A stretch of 30,263 nucleotides of DNA from an uncultured Clostridia bacterium (lineage in GTDB: Bacteria; Bacillota; Clostridia; TANB77; CAG-508), in NCBI GenBank assembly GCA_934132805.1, contig CAKPAB010000012.1, forward strand, positions 1-30,263, read 5' to 3'. The translations under genes were made by a program, and so were the position numbers. The notes beneath the pieces are model-generated. The model did not search any database. It was not told the DNA's origin and worked only from the letters and a program-made list of their open reading frames with translations. Positions 7,724 to 17,117 of this stretch are shown here, in pieces. The stretch's first letter is position 1. Each line of letters opens with the position of its first letter.

Positions 7724-10561
7724 TTATTCCAAATATTTTTTCAAAAACTTACCTGTATAACTTTGTTCATTTTTGCAAATCTGTTCTGGTGTGCCGACAG
7801 CAACAACCTGTCCTCCACCATCTCCGCCTTCTGGTCCTAAGTCAATAATATGATCACAAGTTTTTATTAAATCTAAATTATGTTCAATAACAATAATTGT
7901 GTTTCCTGTATCTACTAATCTTTGCAAAATATCAACCAATCTATGAACATCTGCAATATGAAGTCCTGTAGTTGGCTCATCTAAGATATATAAAGTTTTT
8001 CCTGTTGCCCTTTTTGAAAGTTCTGTTGCAAGTTTAACTCTTTGTGCCTCACCACCAGATAATGTTGTTGATGGTTGTCCTAGTTTAATATAGCCCAAGC
8101 CAACATCATATAAAGTTTGAATCTTTTGTTTTATTTTTGGTATTTTATCAAAAAATTCCAAAGCTTCTTCAACTGTCATGTCAAGCACATCTGCTATATT
8201 TTTGCCTTTATATTTAACTTCTAATGTTTCTCGATTATATCTCTTTCCTTTACATACTTCGCATGGCACATATACATCTGGCAAAAAGTGCATTTCTATT
8301 TTGTGAACTCCATCGCCATTACAGCTTTCACATCTTCCGCCTGCCACATTAAAACTAAATCTTCCTTTTTCAAATCCACGTAGTTTTGCTTCGTTTGTTC
8401 CTGCAAAAATATCTCTAATTAAATCAAATACTCCTGTATATGTTGCTGGGTTTGAACGTGGTGTTCTTCCTATTGGTGATTGGTCTATATTTATTATTTT
8501 GTCTATGTTTTCTAGTCCTTTTACTTCTTTGCATTTTCCTGGTTTTTCTGATGAGCCATTTAGTTCTTTTGCAATTGTTTTGTATAGTACTTCATTTACC
8601 AATGTTGATTTTCCTGAGCCTGAAACTCCTGTAACACATGTAAATACACCTAATGGAAATTTTACACTTATATTCTTTAAATTATTTTCTGTTGCATTTT
8701 TTACTTCAATTGCTTTTGATTTTACAACTTTTCTCCTTTTTTTAGGAATTTCTATTTTCTTTCTTCCACTTAAGTATTGACCTGTAACAGAATCTTTTAC
8801 TAATTTTACTTCTTCTGCTGTTCCTTGTGCCATAACATTTCCACCATGTACGCCAGCTCCGGGACCAATATCAATAATTTGGTCTGCTGCATACATTGTG
8901 TCTTCGTCATGTTCTACTATTAATAAAGTGTTTCCTAAATCTCTTAATTTTTTAAGTGTTGCAATTAATTTGTCATTATCTCTTTGGTGAAGCCCAATGC
9001 TTGGCTCGTCCAAAATATACATAACACCTGTAAGTCCTGAGCCTATTTGAGTTGCTAATCTAATACGTTGAGCTTCCCCTCCTGATAGTGTTCCGGCACT
9101 TCTTGATAGAGTTAAATATTCAAGCCCTACATCTATTAAAAATTGAAGCCTTTTATTAATTTCTTTTAAAATCATGTCTGCAATCATAGTTTCTTTTTCG
9201 GTTAATTTTAATGTGCCTAAAAATTCTTTTAAAGCTTTGATTGACATATCTGTAACTTCATTTATGTTTTTATCATTTATTTTTATACACAATATTTCTT
9301 TCTTTAAACGTGCTCCATTGCAAGTATAGCAATGTGAATTTGTCATATACATTTCGTAAAAAGTTCTCATTCCTTGTGATTTTGTTTCACTATGACGTCT
9401 ATCAAGTGTAGGTAAAACGCCTTCAAATGGAGCTGTAAACTTTCTTACGCCAGCAGCAGATGAATATTCAAAATCAATTTTTTCGTCACCTGTACCATAT
9501 AATATTTTTTCCATAAACCATCTTGGTAATTTTTTAATTGGAACGCCCTTTATCTCTACTCCATAATGTTTTCCAATGCTTTCAAAATACATTTTTGCCA
9601 TTGTGTCGCCCTTTTTCATTGTACTTGCACCAAATGCTTTTATTCCATCATATAGTGTTTTGTTTTTGTCTGGAACTATTAGGTCTTCATCCATTTTCAT
9701 TAGATATCCTATACCCATACAAGTTGGACAAGCACCATATGGGTTGTTGAATGAAAACATTCTTGGTGTAATTTCTGGAAAACTGAAACCACAATCAGGA
9801 CATGCATAATTTGAACTGTATAAAATTGTTTTGTTCTCTTCTCTTGTTATAACATTTACTAATACTAAATTTTCTGCATGTTTTAGTGCTATTTCAACAG
9901 ATTCTGTAAGCCTACTTCTTATTTCTGGCTTCACAACTAATCTATCAACAACCAATTCAATTTCATGTTTTTTATTTTTGTCTAATTTTATTTCATCTGA
10001 TAAATCATAAACTTCTCCGTCAATTCTCGCTCTTACAAATCCGTCTTTTTGATATCCTTCTAATTGTTTTACAAATTCACCTTTTCTACTTCTTACAACT
10101 GGAGCTAGTATTTGAATTTTTGTACCTTCTTCTAATTCCATAATATTGTCAACAATTTGGTCAATTGATTGCTTTTCAATTTTTTTGCCACAGTTTGGGC
10201 AATATGGTATACCTATATTCGCATATAGTAAACGAATGTAATCATATATTTCTGTTACTGTTCCAACTGTTGAACGTGGGTTTTTTGATGTTGTTTTTTG
10301 GTCTATTGATATTGCTGGTGAAAGTCCTTCGATTGATTCAACATCTGGTTTTTCCATTATTCCTAAAAATTGTCTTGCATATGAAGATAAACTCTCAACA
10401 TATCTTCTTTGGCCTTCTGCATATAATGTGTCAAATGCTAATGATGATTTTCCTGAGCCTGAAAGTCCTGTTATTACTACCATTTTGTCTCTTGGTATTT
10501 CTAGATTTATATTTTTTAGATTGTGCTCTTTTGCACCTTTTATTATTATTTTGTCATTCAT
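7724..10561 (-). CDS. uvrA: UvrABC excinuclease subunit A
   Basis: DNA damage recognition ATPase of nucleotide excision repair, acting with UvrB and UvrC. The 945-residue length is normal. It has two ABC ATPase modules: the first Walker A is GLSGSGKSS (about 32-40) and the second is GVSGSGKST, and each has an LSGGEAQR signature. Zinc modules are visible as CPNCGKK, CPDCGFSFPEITPRMFSFN...CPTC and CESCNGDG...CEVCKGKR. A longer ATG at 10579 exists, but AGAGGG precedes the ATG at 10561 by six bases. It has its own promoter and lies upstream of valS with a 129-base gap. Confidence 0.98.
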   Translation of the reverse strand: MNDKIIIKGAKEHNLKNINLEIPRDKMVVITGLSGSGKSSLAFDTLYAEGQRRYVESLSSYARQFLGIMEKPDVESIEGLSPAISIDQKTTSKNPRSTVGTVTEIYDYIRLLYANIGIPYCPNCGKKIEKQSIDQIVDNIMELEEGTKIQILAPVVRSRKGEFVKQLEGYQKDGFVRARIDGEVYDLSDEIKLDKNKKHEIELVVDRLVVKPEIRSRLTESVEIALKHAENLVLVNVITREENKTILYSSNYACPDCGFSFPEITPRMFSFNNPYGACPTCMGIGYLMKMDEDLIVPDKNKTLYDGIKAFGASTMKKGDTMAKMYFESIGKHYGVEIKGVPIKKLPRWFMEKILYGTGDEKIDFEYSSAAGVRKFTAPFEGVLPTLDRRHSETKSQGMRTFYEMYMTNSHCYTCNGARLKKEILCIKINDKNINEVTDMSIKALKEFLGTLKLTEKETMIADMILKEINKRLQFLIDVGLEYLTLSRSAGTLSGGEAQRIRLATQIGSGLTGVMYILDEPSIGLHQRDNDKLIATLKKLRDLGNTLLIVEHDEDTMYAADQIIDIGPGAGVHGGNVMAQGTAEEVKLVKDSVTGQYLSGRKKIEIPKKRRKVVKSKAIEVKNATENNLKNISVKFPLGVFTCVTGVSGSGKSTLVNEVLYKTIAKELNGSSEKPGKCKEVKGLENIDKIINIDQSPIGRTPRSNPATYTGVFDLIRDIFAGTNEAKLRGFEKGRFSFNVAGGRCESCNGDGVHKIEMHFLPDVYVPCEVCKGKRYNRETLEVKYKGKNIADVLDMTVEEALEFFDKIPKIKQKIQTLYDVGLGYIKLGQPSTTLSGGEAQRVKLATELSKRATGKTLYILDEPTTGLHIADVHRLVDILQRLVDTGNTIIVIEHNLDLIKTCDHIIDLGPEGGDGGGQVVAVGTPEQICKNEQSYTGKFLKKYLE

Positions 10562-10643
10562 TTTTATCCCTCTTATCATTCCATTTTTGAAATAATTTAT
10601 ATATTTAAAATCATTCTAACCTTTTGTTCTAAAAGCCATGTTT

Positions 10644-10672
10644 ATTATACTATATTTTGTCTGTAAAAACAA
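10644..10672 (-). promoter_or_regulatory. uvrA promoter
   Basis: On the minus strand TTGTTT, a 17-base spacer and TATAAT lie about 80 bases before the uvrA start. No LexA-type box is obvious. Confidence 0.55.
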
Positions 10673-10688
10673 TGGTTTGGTAAATGTT

Positions 10689-11795
10689 TTATTTTGATTT
10701 TTCTGACATTTTAGGAAAATCTTCAAAAATATTGTTTTTTGCACTTTTTAGTAACTCACTAACTACTTTCCAGACCATATCTTTAGTTTCATTATCAATA
10801 TTCTTATAAGAAGTCATCATTGTTCTAGCACTAGAAAACCAATTATTTTTTATTTCTTTCATAGTTTGTGCATCTGTTGTATTTAAAATATCAAAAACAA
10901 CATCTATAACCTGTTCTCTTTTAGCAGGCTCAACCTTTTCCAGCCACTCTTTAATGGTTTTGTCAACAAATTCACTTCCATTTGTTACTTCTTCTAGAGT
11001 TACAAATTCTTTTCCTATTACCTGCCAACTATACAAATCATGTTGCATTATTCCTTTTTGTACACTTTCTACAACAGTATATTTTTCTTTGTGGTTCATT
11101 AATCTTCCTATAATAGATGATTGTGGAATATATGTATGAACTTTTTTTATCATTTCTTGATATTCTGGTGTTTCTATTACATCTTCGCAAAATCCTGGTC
11201 CATCATTGTTATATATATTTATTATTCTATCTTTTATTTCTTGATTTGCAAATGTTGCAGCATATACTGCTATGTTTCCACCTTTTGAATGTCCACCAAT
11301 TCTTATTTTTTTATCTGGATATTCTGTAGCAATCATTTCTAAATATTTTTTTGCTGATATTTGTGATGCTATATGGCTTTTAAAACTCATATTTAAATCT
11401 TCTTTCCAGCCAACTATTGTGTTGTCTGTTCCTCTATATGATATAAATATAGTATTATCTGGCATTATCAATGTTATTGCTGAAAATTGTTTTTCTTGTT
11501 CTGCATCTATTTTATTTACATATTTTGTTGCAATCATTTTTCCAAAACGTTCTGATTTTCCCATTAGTGGAAATAAGTCTACATCGTCTTTCCATAAAAT
11601 TGGTAATTTGCTTATATCTTGTTTTTGAAATCTTTCATTTAATTCTTCTATTGTGCTAGTTTCATTTTCTTTTATTATTTTATCAAATGGAAGATACGAA
11701 AATCTTGATAATATTAAGTTATCGATTTCATTAAATTTTGATTTTTCTAAGTTTATGTCACCTCTCCATTTTATATAATCACATATATTTGCCAT
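10689..11795 (-). CDS. Mbeg1-like (DUF2974) alpha/beta-hydrolase
   Basis: The 368-residue protein has the N-terminal MANICDYIKWRGDI found in DUF2974/Mbeg1-like proteins. A lipase-like core follows: FISYRGTDNTIVGWKEDLN before the nucleophile elbow GGHSKGG (168-173, Ser170 as candidate nucleophile). An Asp (NNDGPGF) and a later His would complete the triad. There is no signal peptide, so it is cytoplasmic. The substrate is unknown; a lipase or esterase is inferred from the fold. The start has AAAGGAGGAG, and a promoter at 11841-11869 makes it a separate unit between rpmE and uvrA. Confidence 0.85.
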   Translation of the reverse strand: MANICDYIKWRGDINLEKSKFNEIDNLILSRFSYLPFDKIIKENETSTIEELNERFQKQDISKLPILWKDDVDLFPLMGKSERFGKMIATKYVNKIDAEQEKQFSAITLIMPDNTIFISYRGTDNTIVGWKEDLNMSFKSHIASQISAKKYLEMIATEYPDKKIRIGGHSKGGNIAVYAATFANQEIKDRIINIYNNDGPGFCEDVIETPEYQEMIKKVHTYIPQSSIIGRLMNHKEKYTVVESVQKGIMQHDLYSWQVIGKEFVTLEEVTNGSEFVDKTIKEWLEKVEPAKREQVIDVVFDILNTTDAQTMKEIKNNWFSSARTMMTSYKNIDNETKDMVWKVVSELLKSAKNNIFEDFPKMSEKSK

Positions 11796-11840
11796 TTTTA
11801 TCTCCTCCTTTTGACTTCTTTAATTGATATTTCTGTGTTA

Positions 11841-11869
11841 ATTTTAAATTATTTTATAAAAATTGTAAA
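11841..11869 (-). promoter_or_regulatory. Promoter of the Mbeg1-like hydrolase gene
   Basis: TTTACA, 17 bases and TAAAAT on the minus strand, just downstream of the rpmE terminator and 45 bases before the ATG. Confidence 0.5.
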
Positions 11870-11881
11870 GAGGTACAGAAC

Positions 11882-11911
11882 AAAAAAAGTAGCTTTAATG
11901 CTACTTTTTTT
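11882..11911 (-). terminator. rpmE intrinsic terminator
   Basis: AGTAGC/GCTACT with a six-base loop, flanked by seven A on one side and seven T on the other, so the stem can extend and a U tract follows. It begins three bases after the rpmE stop and could work in both directions. Confidence 0.9.
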
Positions 11912-11914
11912 AAC

Positions 11915-12115
11915 TTATGCAAGTCCATATTTCTTTTTGAATTTGTCTGCTCTTCCTCCAACTGTTTCTTGTCTTAAATTTCCTGTCCAGTATGGATGAC
12001 ATTTTGAACAAACGTCTACTTTTATATCTTTTTTTGTTGAACCAACTTCTAAAACATTTCCGCATGCGCATGTGATTGTTGTTTGGTTGTATGTTGGATG
12101 TATTCCTTCTTTCAT
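11915..12115 (-). CDS. rpmE: 50S ribosomal protein L31, zinc-binding type
   Basis: The 66-residue protein begins MKEGIHPTYNQTTITCACGN, with VCSKCHPYWTG and RQETVGGRADKFKKKYG further on. This is the L31 signature at normal length. The Cys residues (CxC and CxxC) mark the zinc-containing C+ form, which is usually not the zinc-starvation paralogue. It follows a small membrane ORF by 75 bases under a consensus promoter and ends at a strong terminator. Confidence 0.97.
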   Translation of the reverse strand: MKEGIHPTYNQTTITCACGNVLEVGSTKKDIKVDVCSKCHPYWTGNLRQETVGGRADKFKKKYGLA

Positions 12116-12190
12116 TTTATTTTCACCTCTTTTTCGTTTTTTTACATGACTATTGTCTATAATAACATATTATCTATATTTTTTCAAGTA

Positions 12191-12355
12191 TTATTTTTGA
12201 GTATTTTCATTTTTTTCTTCATTGAATATGTATTGTGCTGATTGTAACATTTCTTTGTTTAATGATAGTTTGTGCACTAGCTTATTCATAACGTTGAAAA
12301 CACATGCTATTATTAGTATTAGCATTCCTATTTTTTTCCAATATTTTTTTAGCAT
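12191..12355 (-). CDS. 54-residue single-helix membrane peptide upstream of rpmE
   Basis: The ORF runs from MLKKYWKKIGMLILIIACVF to NEEKNENTQK and stop TAA. It has a positive N-terminus, one hydrophobic helix (about residues 9-23) and a polar tail, so it is predicted inner membrane with its N-terminus inside. The Shine-Dalgarno AAGGAG is eight bases before ATG. The transcript should start from the consensus promoter just upstream and continue into rpmE. No family is recognised. Confidence 0.7.
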   Translation of the reverse strand: MLKKYWKKIGMLILIIACVFNVMNKLVHKLSLNKEMLQSAQYIFNEEKNENTQK

Positions 12356-12387
12356 ATTTCTTACTCCTTTTTTAATAATACACTATT

Positions 12388-12416
12388 ATTATAATGTTTT
12401 TTAGATAAATTGTCAA
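12388..12416 (-). promoter_or_regulatory. Consensus promoter for the small ORF and rpmE
   Basis: TTGACA, exactly 17 bases and TATAAT on the minus strand, a perfect match to the housekeeping consensus, as expected for a ribosomal protein gene. A divergent unit (zinc ribbon, tyrS) begins 100 bases to the right. Confidence 0.85.
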
Positions 12417-12517
12417 TGAATTTTTTAGTTTTTTTCACTAATCTCTTCCTATTTCCAACAAAATGTGATAAAATACTTGCAGTTTATATATCAAAAGAAA
12501 AATTAGGAGGAATAATC

Positions 12518-12766
12518 ATGGAATTTAACAAATGCAGTAGATGTGGAAGCTTTTACATATCAAACAACAATGTATGCCCAAAATGTCAAACAAAAGACAC
12601 ATTAGAATTTGAAACTTTCAAATCATACATTCAAAAAAACGGACTAACAGAAAACCTAGAAACTATCTCAGGAGAAACTGGAATAACAATAAAAAATCTA
12701 AACAGATTTTTAAACTACTCTGAATTCAATAACGAATTCAAAAACAATAAAAATATAAAACTATAA
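12518..12766 (+). CDS. Zinc-ribbon / helix-turn-helix small protein (YvyF-like)
   Basis: An 82-residue protein with a zinc ribbon, KCSRCGSFYISNNNVCPKC (Cys at about 6, 9, 21, 24). A helical C-terminal half follows, including ISGETGITIKNLNRFL, which resembles the small HTH at the end of YvyF-type flagellar-operon proteins (TIGR03826 style). No flagellar gene lies nearby, so a flagellar role is not shown. AGGAGG sits seven bases before this ATG, which rules out the longer ORF from 12410. It is followed by tyrS after 68 bases with no terminator between them, so they are probably co-transcribed. GATAAAAT near 12468 could be its -10 box. Confidence 0.75.
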   Translation: MEFNKCSRCGSFYISNNNVCPKCQTKDTLEFETFKSYIQKNGLTENLETISGETGITIKNLNRFLNYSEFNNEFKNNKNIKL

Positions 12767-12834
12767 TATATGTTACACTTCAAATCAATATAATGTTGTA
12801 GCACATATCATAAAATAGAAAGGACGATTTAACA

Positions 12835-14046
12835 ATGACAAACGTATTTAATATTTTAGAAGAAAGAGGATATATTGAGCAAATGACTCATCCTGCTGAA
12901 ATAAAAGAACTTTTTGGAAAAGAACGTGTTCCATTTTACATTGGAATTGACCCAACAGCAGATAGCTTACATGTTGGACACTTTGTTTCTTTAATGGTTG
13001 CAAGTCATATGCAAAAATGTGGACATAAACCAATCATATTAGTTGGTGGTGGAACAGCTACAATTGGTGACCCATCTGGAAAAACTGATATGAGAAAAAT
13101 GATGACAAGAGAAACAATTGACCATAATGTTGAATGTATCAAAAAACAAATTGAAAAATTCATTAGTTTTGAAGGCGAAAATGCTGCAATTATTGTAAAC
13201 AATGCAGACTGGCTTTTAGATTTAAACTTTGTTCAATTTATGAGAGATATTGGAAGCCTATTCTCTGTTAACAAAATGCTTGCAGCTGAATGTTACAAAC
13301 AAAGAATGGAAACTGGTTTAACATTTTTCGAAATGAGCTATATGCTTATGCAATCTTATGACTTTTTACATTTATATGAAACATATGGATGTAAATTAGA
13401 AATGGGCGGAAACGACCAATGGTCTAACATTCTAGGTGGTGTTGATTTAATTAGAAGAATTGGAAAAGATGATTCTTATGGTTTAACTTTCAAGCTTCTT
13501 ACAACAAAAGAAGGGAAAAAAATGGGAAAAACTGAAAAAGGTGCTTTATGGCTAGACCCCAAAAAAACTTCACCATATGAATTTTATCAATATTGGAGAA
13601 ATATTGAAGATGAAAGTGTTGAAAATGTTTTGAAATTATTAACATTCTTGCCTATAGATAAAATAAAAGAACTTGCTTCTTTAAAAGATGAACAAATTAA
13701 TGAAGCTAAAAAAATTGCTGCATTTGAAATTACAAAATTAGTTCACGGCGAAGAAGAAGCTAAAAAGGCTGAAGAAGCTGCTAATGCCCTATTTACTGGT
13801 AAAGGTAATTTAGATAATATGCCTACAGTTAAACTAGAAAATAGAAATATTTCAATTTTGGATGCTATTATTTTAACTGGTATTGCCCCTTCTAAAGGCC
13901 AAGCTAGGACTTTGGTTAATCAAGGTGGTATTTCTTTGAATGATAATAAAATTTCTGATGTGAATTATGTTCTTTCAGATGTTGATTTTAATGATGGTTA
14001 TGCTATTTTGAAAAAAGGCAAAAAAGTATTTTATAAATTAGTATAA
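12835..14046 (+). CDS. tyrS: Tyrosine--tRNA ligase
   Basis: Class I aminoacyl-tRNA synthetase charging tRNA-Tyr in the cytoplasm. It has 403 residues, as usual. The HIGH-type motif HVGH lies in GIDPTADSLHVGH (about residue 40). The tyrosine/ATP pocket shows GGGTATIGDPSGK and GGNDQWSNI, and the KMSKS-type motif is KKMGKTEKG. The C-terminal S4 RNA-binding domain is seen as SILDAIILTGIAPSKGQARTL and following residues. AAAGGA precedes the ATG. No T-box element is found in the 68 bases upstream, although tyrS of Firmicutes often has one. It converges with the UPF0182 gene. Confidence 0.97.
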   Translation: MTNVFNILEERGYIEQMTHPAEIKELFGKERVPFYIGIDPTADSLHVGHFVSLMVASHMQKCGHKPIILVGGGTATIGDPSGKTDMRKMMTRETIDHNVECIKKQIEKFISFEGENAAIIVNNADWLLDLNFVQFMRDIGSLFSVNKMLAAECYKQRMETGLTFFEMSYMLMQSYDFLHLYETYGCKLEMGGNDQWSNILGGVDLIRRIGKDDSYGLTFKLLTTKEGKKMGKTEKGALWLDPKKTSPYEFYQYWRNIEDESVENVLKLLTFLPIDKIKELASLKDEQINEAKKIAAFEITKLVHGEEEAKKAEEAANALFTGKGNLDNMPTVKLENRNISILDAIILTGIAPSKGQARTLVNQGGISLNDNKISDVNYVLSDVDFNDGYAILKKGKKVFYKLV

Positions 14047-14053
14047 AAAAACA

Positions 14054-14241
14054 GGATTAAGGGGCTACTCCCCTAAGTCCTGCTTTTATTTATATATTTT
14101 TTTATAAGAGATTATTATATATTAATATTAAAGAAAAAGTCCCAATGGAAGACCCAAAGAAGCATTTTTTCTGAAATATTAATATATAATAATCTCTTTT
14201 GATAAAATAAAAAGGACTTAGGGGTGGTAGCCCCTTAATCC
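14054..14241. repeat. Foldback (MITE-like) palindromic element between convergent genes
   Basis: The 188-bp element has outer arms 14054-14080 and 14214-14241 that are near-perfect inverted copies (ggattaaggggcta... against ...tagccccttaatcc). Inner arms 14106-14129 and 14175-14198 are perfect 24-bp inverted copies (start aagagattattatatattaa). An asymmetric 45-base centre (14130-14174) lies between them. Each outer arm also folds on itself (TTAAGGGG/CCCCTAA). It probably terminates both tyrS and UPF0182 transcripts. Its size and structure suggest a non-autonomous foldback element. No target duplication is evident. Confidence 0.8.
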
Positions 14242-14248
14242 CTTTTGG

Positions 14249-17041
14249 TTATTCTACTATATTATTTTCTTCAACTACATTATTTACTTCATTAACTTCA
14301 TTCTTAATCTCAGCCTTTTTCTTATCTTCCTTAGCCTTTTCAGTCTCCAAAGAATCAATTAAACTTTGTAATTTTTTAATATCAGAGCCCATAAGTTCCC
14401 AATCCTTATTATCAGTAGATTCAGACAAGTTCTTATTAGCCTTAACAATTGCATCAATCAAACCATCTATATCATCAGTATTTTCAACCTCAATATTAGA
14501 CGCTTCTTTTGAAAGTAAATTCTTTAATGCTGCATCCAAATTATCACCAATTGCAACTTTATTACCTGATGCCACAACAACCTTTTTAAGCACTGGTATT
14601 TTAGATTCTTCATTCAACATTGTTTGATAAATTGATTCTACATATAATAGTGTGTTGTTTACTGGAACAACTACCATATCCTTTGTAACCTTTGTCCCAC
14701 TTGTATTCAAACTTTGAATTTCAGAATATATTGTTTCATCTTGCTCAATTTGATTATCTAATTGCATTGGTCCCAAAATATTACTATCTTGTGAAAATTT
14801 GTATAATTTTAATTTATTTGAATTTCCATCTGTTGTTCCTACTAAATATGAAATTAAATTTTGCTTTGATTCTGGTGTATAAATTTGTATTAAACCAATT
14901 TCATTTTTTCCGTCATTGTTAACCATTGTGTAATATGGCTTTAATTCTGTTCCTGTTGATTTTGTTACATTTGTTGTATTGTATTTCGCTAAACTCCATA
15001 CGTCATCTGTTCTGTATAATACATCTGGTTTTACATTGTGATATATTTTTAATAATTCGGCTTGAACATTATATAGAAATTCTGGATAAATGAAATGTTC
15101 TGATATATCTGTTGGTATTTCTGAATTTATGTCTTCAAATACTGTTGGATATATGTTTCTATACGCCATGGCAATCGGGTCTGTTTTATCTGTCACATAA
15201 AATTTCATTGTACCATCATATGCATCTATTATTACTTTTACAGAATTTCTGATGTAATTGATTTTTTCTTTTATTCCATCATGCTCTATTGCAGTATATT
15301 GTGAATATGGATAATCACTTGAAACTGTGTACGCATCTAATACCCATACTGTTTTACCATCTTCTGTTACAACTGTATATGGATTTTCGTCATATATTAA
15401 ATATGGCATTGCTTCTTTTGCTCTTTTAATTATATTTCTATTTATTAAAATTTTGCTGTCTTTGTTTATTTCTGTTGAAAATGCTAAATTCAAGTCCCCT
15501 GTTCTAATTCCTAAAATTAATCTATCAAGAAATCCAAGTTGTAAACCTGCATTACCATTATATGTTGATGTATGCTCTAATCCGTATTCGTCTGTGTAAT
15601 CATATTCTTGTTTGTTTTTTACATTTGTTGCTATTGCATTGTTCGTTTCTAGTCCAAAGTAAATATCTTGAGTTTTTGTTCCTAATTGTTCATCTTTTCC
15701 AGATACATCTTTTTGGATATAGTTCAAACTTCCTGTTGCAGTTACAGATGTTGCATCTATTGCAATTTGACCTTTTCCATGTGTATATTCATATGTTTTG
15801 CTATTATATGTTCTTCCAGAGTTTGTAACTTCTCTTGGTGCTAAATATAAAAGCTTGTCCTCTCCTGAGATTTTATATTTTGCAATATTTGCATTTCTAT
15901 ATGTGTAATATCCTGTTCCTGTTTGATTATCGTCTAATGTTTTTAATACAACATCTTGATTTACTAATCTTGTATTATTTATTACCTCTGCATTTTCATT
16001 AACTTCATTTTGAGTTATTGTTCCAGAATTTTCTAAGTTTGATTCTTCAATGTCTATGTTATAAGCTGCCTTTGTATATTTGATGTTGTCAGCAATATAA
16101 TCTTTTTCTTTATCTAATGTATTTGAATTTACAAATATCAAATTAAATACGATTATAACCATAAACATTGCAACCAAATATCCTGGTATAATTGCCAAGT
16201 TTTTAAGCACTTTTACTGTATTGTTTTTATTGAATGCTTTTATTGCTCTAATTGATGCAATAATAATTACAAATGAAAATACTAAATATCCCCATCTTTG
16301 AATCATTACATCTGTATAACTTGCACCTATAATTTCAATATTTTGTGTTGAATCAGAATCATTTTTAATTGTTAACATTTTGCTTAATGATATATTTGTT
16401 ATATTCAAAGCATTCATTATAACTATTGCAATTACTACAAAAACCACATTTCTTAAGATTTTTTTGATTAATAAGCTATCTCTTACCATTTTGCCATCTA
16501 CACCGTCAAAATGTCTGTTAAACACAATAACATAGTAAATTGCCATATATACTGTTAATCCTACAATTATTCCTATAAAGTATAATAATAGTGTTTGGAT
16601 AAATGGTTTTTGGAACATGTAAAATGATATGTCAAAGCCAAATGCTGGGTCATTTATTCCAAATGATGTGTTACTTGCACATAATAAAAATTGTTTCATT
16701 AATGTGTTTGAAACTAATGTGCTTACAATTACTGATGCTACAAACGATATTGATTTATTCAATAATTTTGGCATTTCTTTGTTTTCTTTTTCAAAAAATG
16801 GTTTTAAACCCTTTTTTATTCCTCTATTTGTAAAATACATTATTATGTATAATAGTACAAAGTTAATTGCAAAAATTATATATTTGCATTTCAGATTTGT
16901 TTCAAATGCTTGTATATAGTTATCTCCTAATTCTTTATATTGTAAGTATGTCCCTCTTAAACTTGCATAACTCCCAATTGCGAATATTACTATAAATAAT
17001 AATACAATAATCATCCTTGTTTTGCTCTTTTTCTTTTCCAA
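14249..17041 (-). CDS. UPF0182 (COG1615) large membrane protein
   Basis: The 930-residue protein has about seven hydrophobic segments in the first 320 residues. A large outside domain follows with family features: SNTLDKEKDYIADNIKYTKAAYNID, YLAPREV, TYTHGKGQ-like YEYTHGKGQIAID and IDAYDGTMKFYVTDKTDPI. It ends in an acidic/Asn-rich tail. UPF0182 proteins are conserved in Clostridia and Actinobacteria without a defined function. AGAGGAGG followed six bases later by TTG fixes the start at 17041, eight codons inside the longer ATG ORF. It lies 76 bases downstream of ftsY and is probably in the same operon. Confidence 0.9.
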   Translation of the reverse strand: MEKKKSKTRMIIVLLFIVIFAIGSYASLRGTYLQYKELGDNYIQAFETNLKCKYIIFAINFVLLYIIMYFTNRGIKKGLKPFFEKENKEMPKLLNKSISFVASVIVSTLVSNTLMKQFLLCASNTSFGINDPAFGFDISFYMFQKPFIQTLLLYFIGIIVGLTVYMAIYYVIVFNRHFDGVDGKMVRDSLLIKKILRNVVFVVIAIVIMNALNITNISLSKMLTIKNDSDSTQNIEIIGASYTDVMIQRWGYLVFSFVIIIASIRAIKAFNKNNTVKVLKNLAIIPGYLVAMFMVIIVFNLIFVNSNTLDKEKDYIADNIKYTKAAYNIDIEESNLENSGTITQNEVNENAEVINNTRLVNQDVVLKTLDDNQTGTGYYTYRNANIAKYKISGEDKLLYLAPREVTNSGRTYNSKTYEYTHGKGQIAIDATSVTATGSLNYIQKDVSGKDEQLGTKTQDIYFGLETNNAIATNVKNKQEYDYTDEYGLEHTSTYNGNAGLQLGFLDRLILGIRTGDLNLAFSTEINKDSKILINRNIIKRAKEAMPYLIYDENPYTVVTEDGKTVWVLDAYTVSSDYPYSQYTAIEHDGIKEKINYIRNSVKVIIDAYDGTMKFYVTDKTDPIAMAYRNIYPTVFEDINSEIPTDISEHFIYPEFLYNVQAELLKIYHNVKPDVLYRTDDVWSLAKYNTTNVTKSTGTELKPYYTMVNNDGKNEIGLIQIYTPESKQNLISYLVGTTDGNSNKLKLYKFSQDSNILGPMQLDNQIEQDETIYSEIQSLNTSGTKVTKDMVVVPVNNTLLYVESIYQTMLNEESKIPVLKKVVVASGNKVAIGDNLDAALKNLLSKEASNIEVENTDDIDGLIDAIVKANKNLSESTDNKDWELMGSDIKKLQSLIDSLETEKAKEDKKKAEIKNEVNEVNNVVEENNIVE

Positions 17042-17117
17042 TTTTAACCTCCTCTGTATTACCATTTTAAGAACACAGTTAGTTGAAAAACTGCCTTCCT
17101 AAAGGTAATTTACAAAA

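Noticed and set aside
12222..12404. Plus-strand 60-codon ORF
   Set aside because: It is antisense to the 54-residue peptide and the rpmE promoter, and it has no ribosome site.
12767..12834. T-box riboswitch before tyrS (and in the uvrA-valS gap before valS)
   Set aside because: The gaps are 68 and 129 bases. I see no TGGNACC T-box core or antiterminator, and the hairpins before valS are of the dispersed repeat type.
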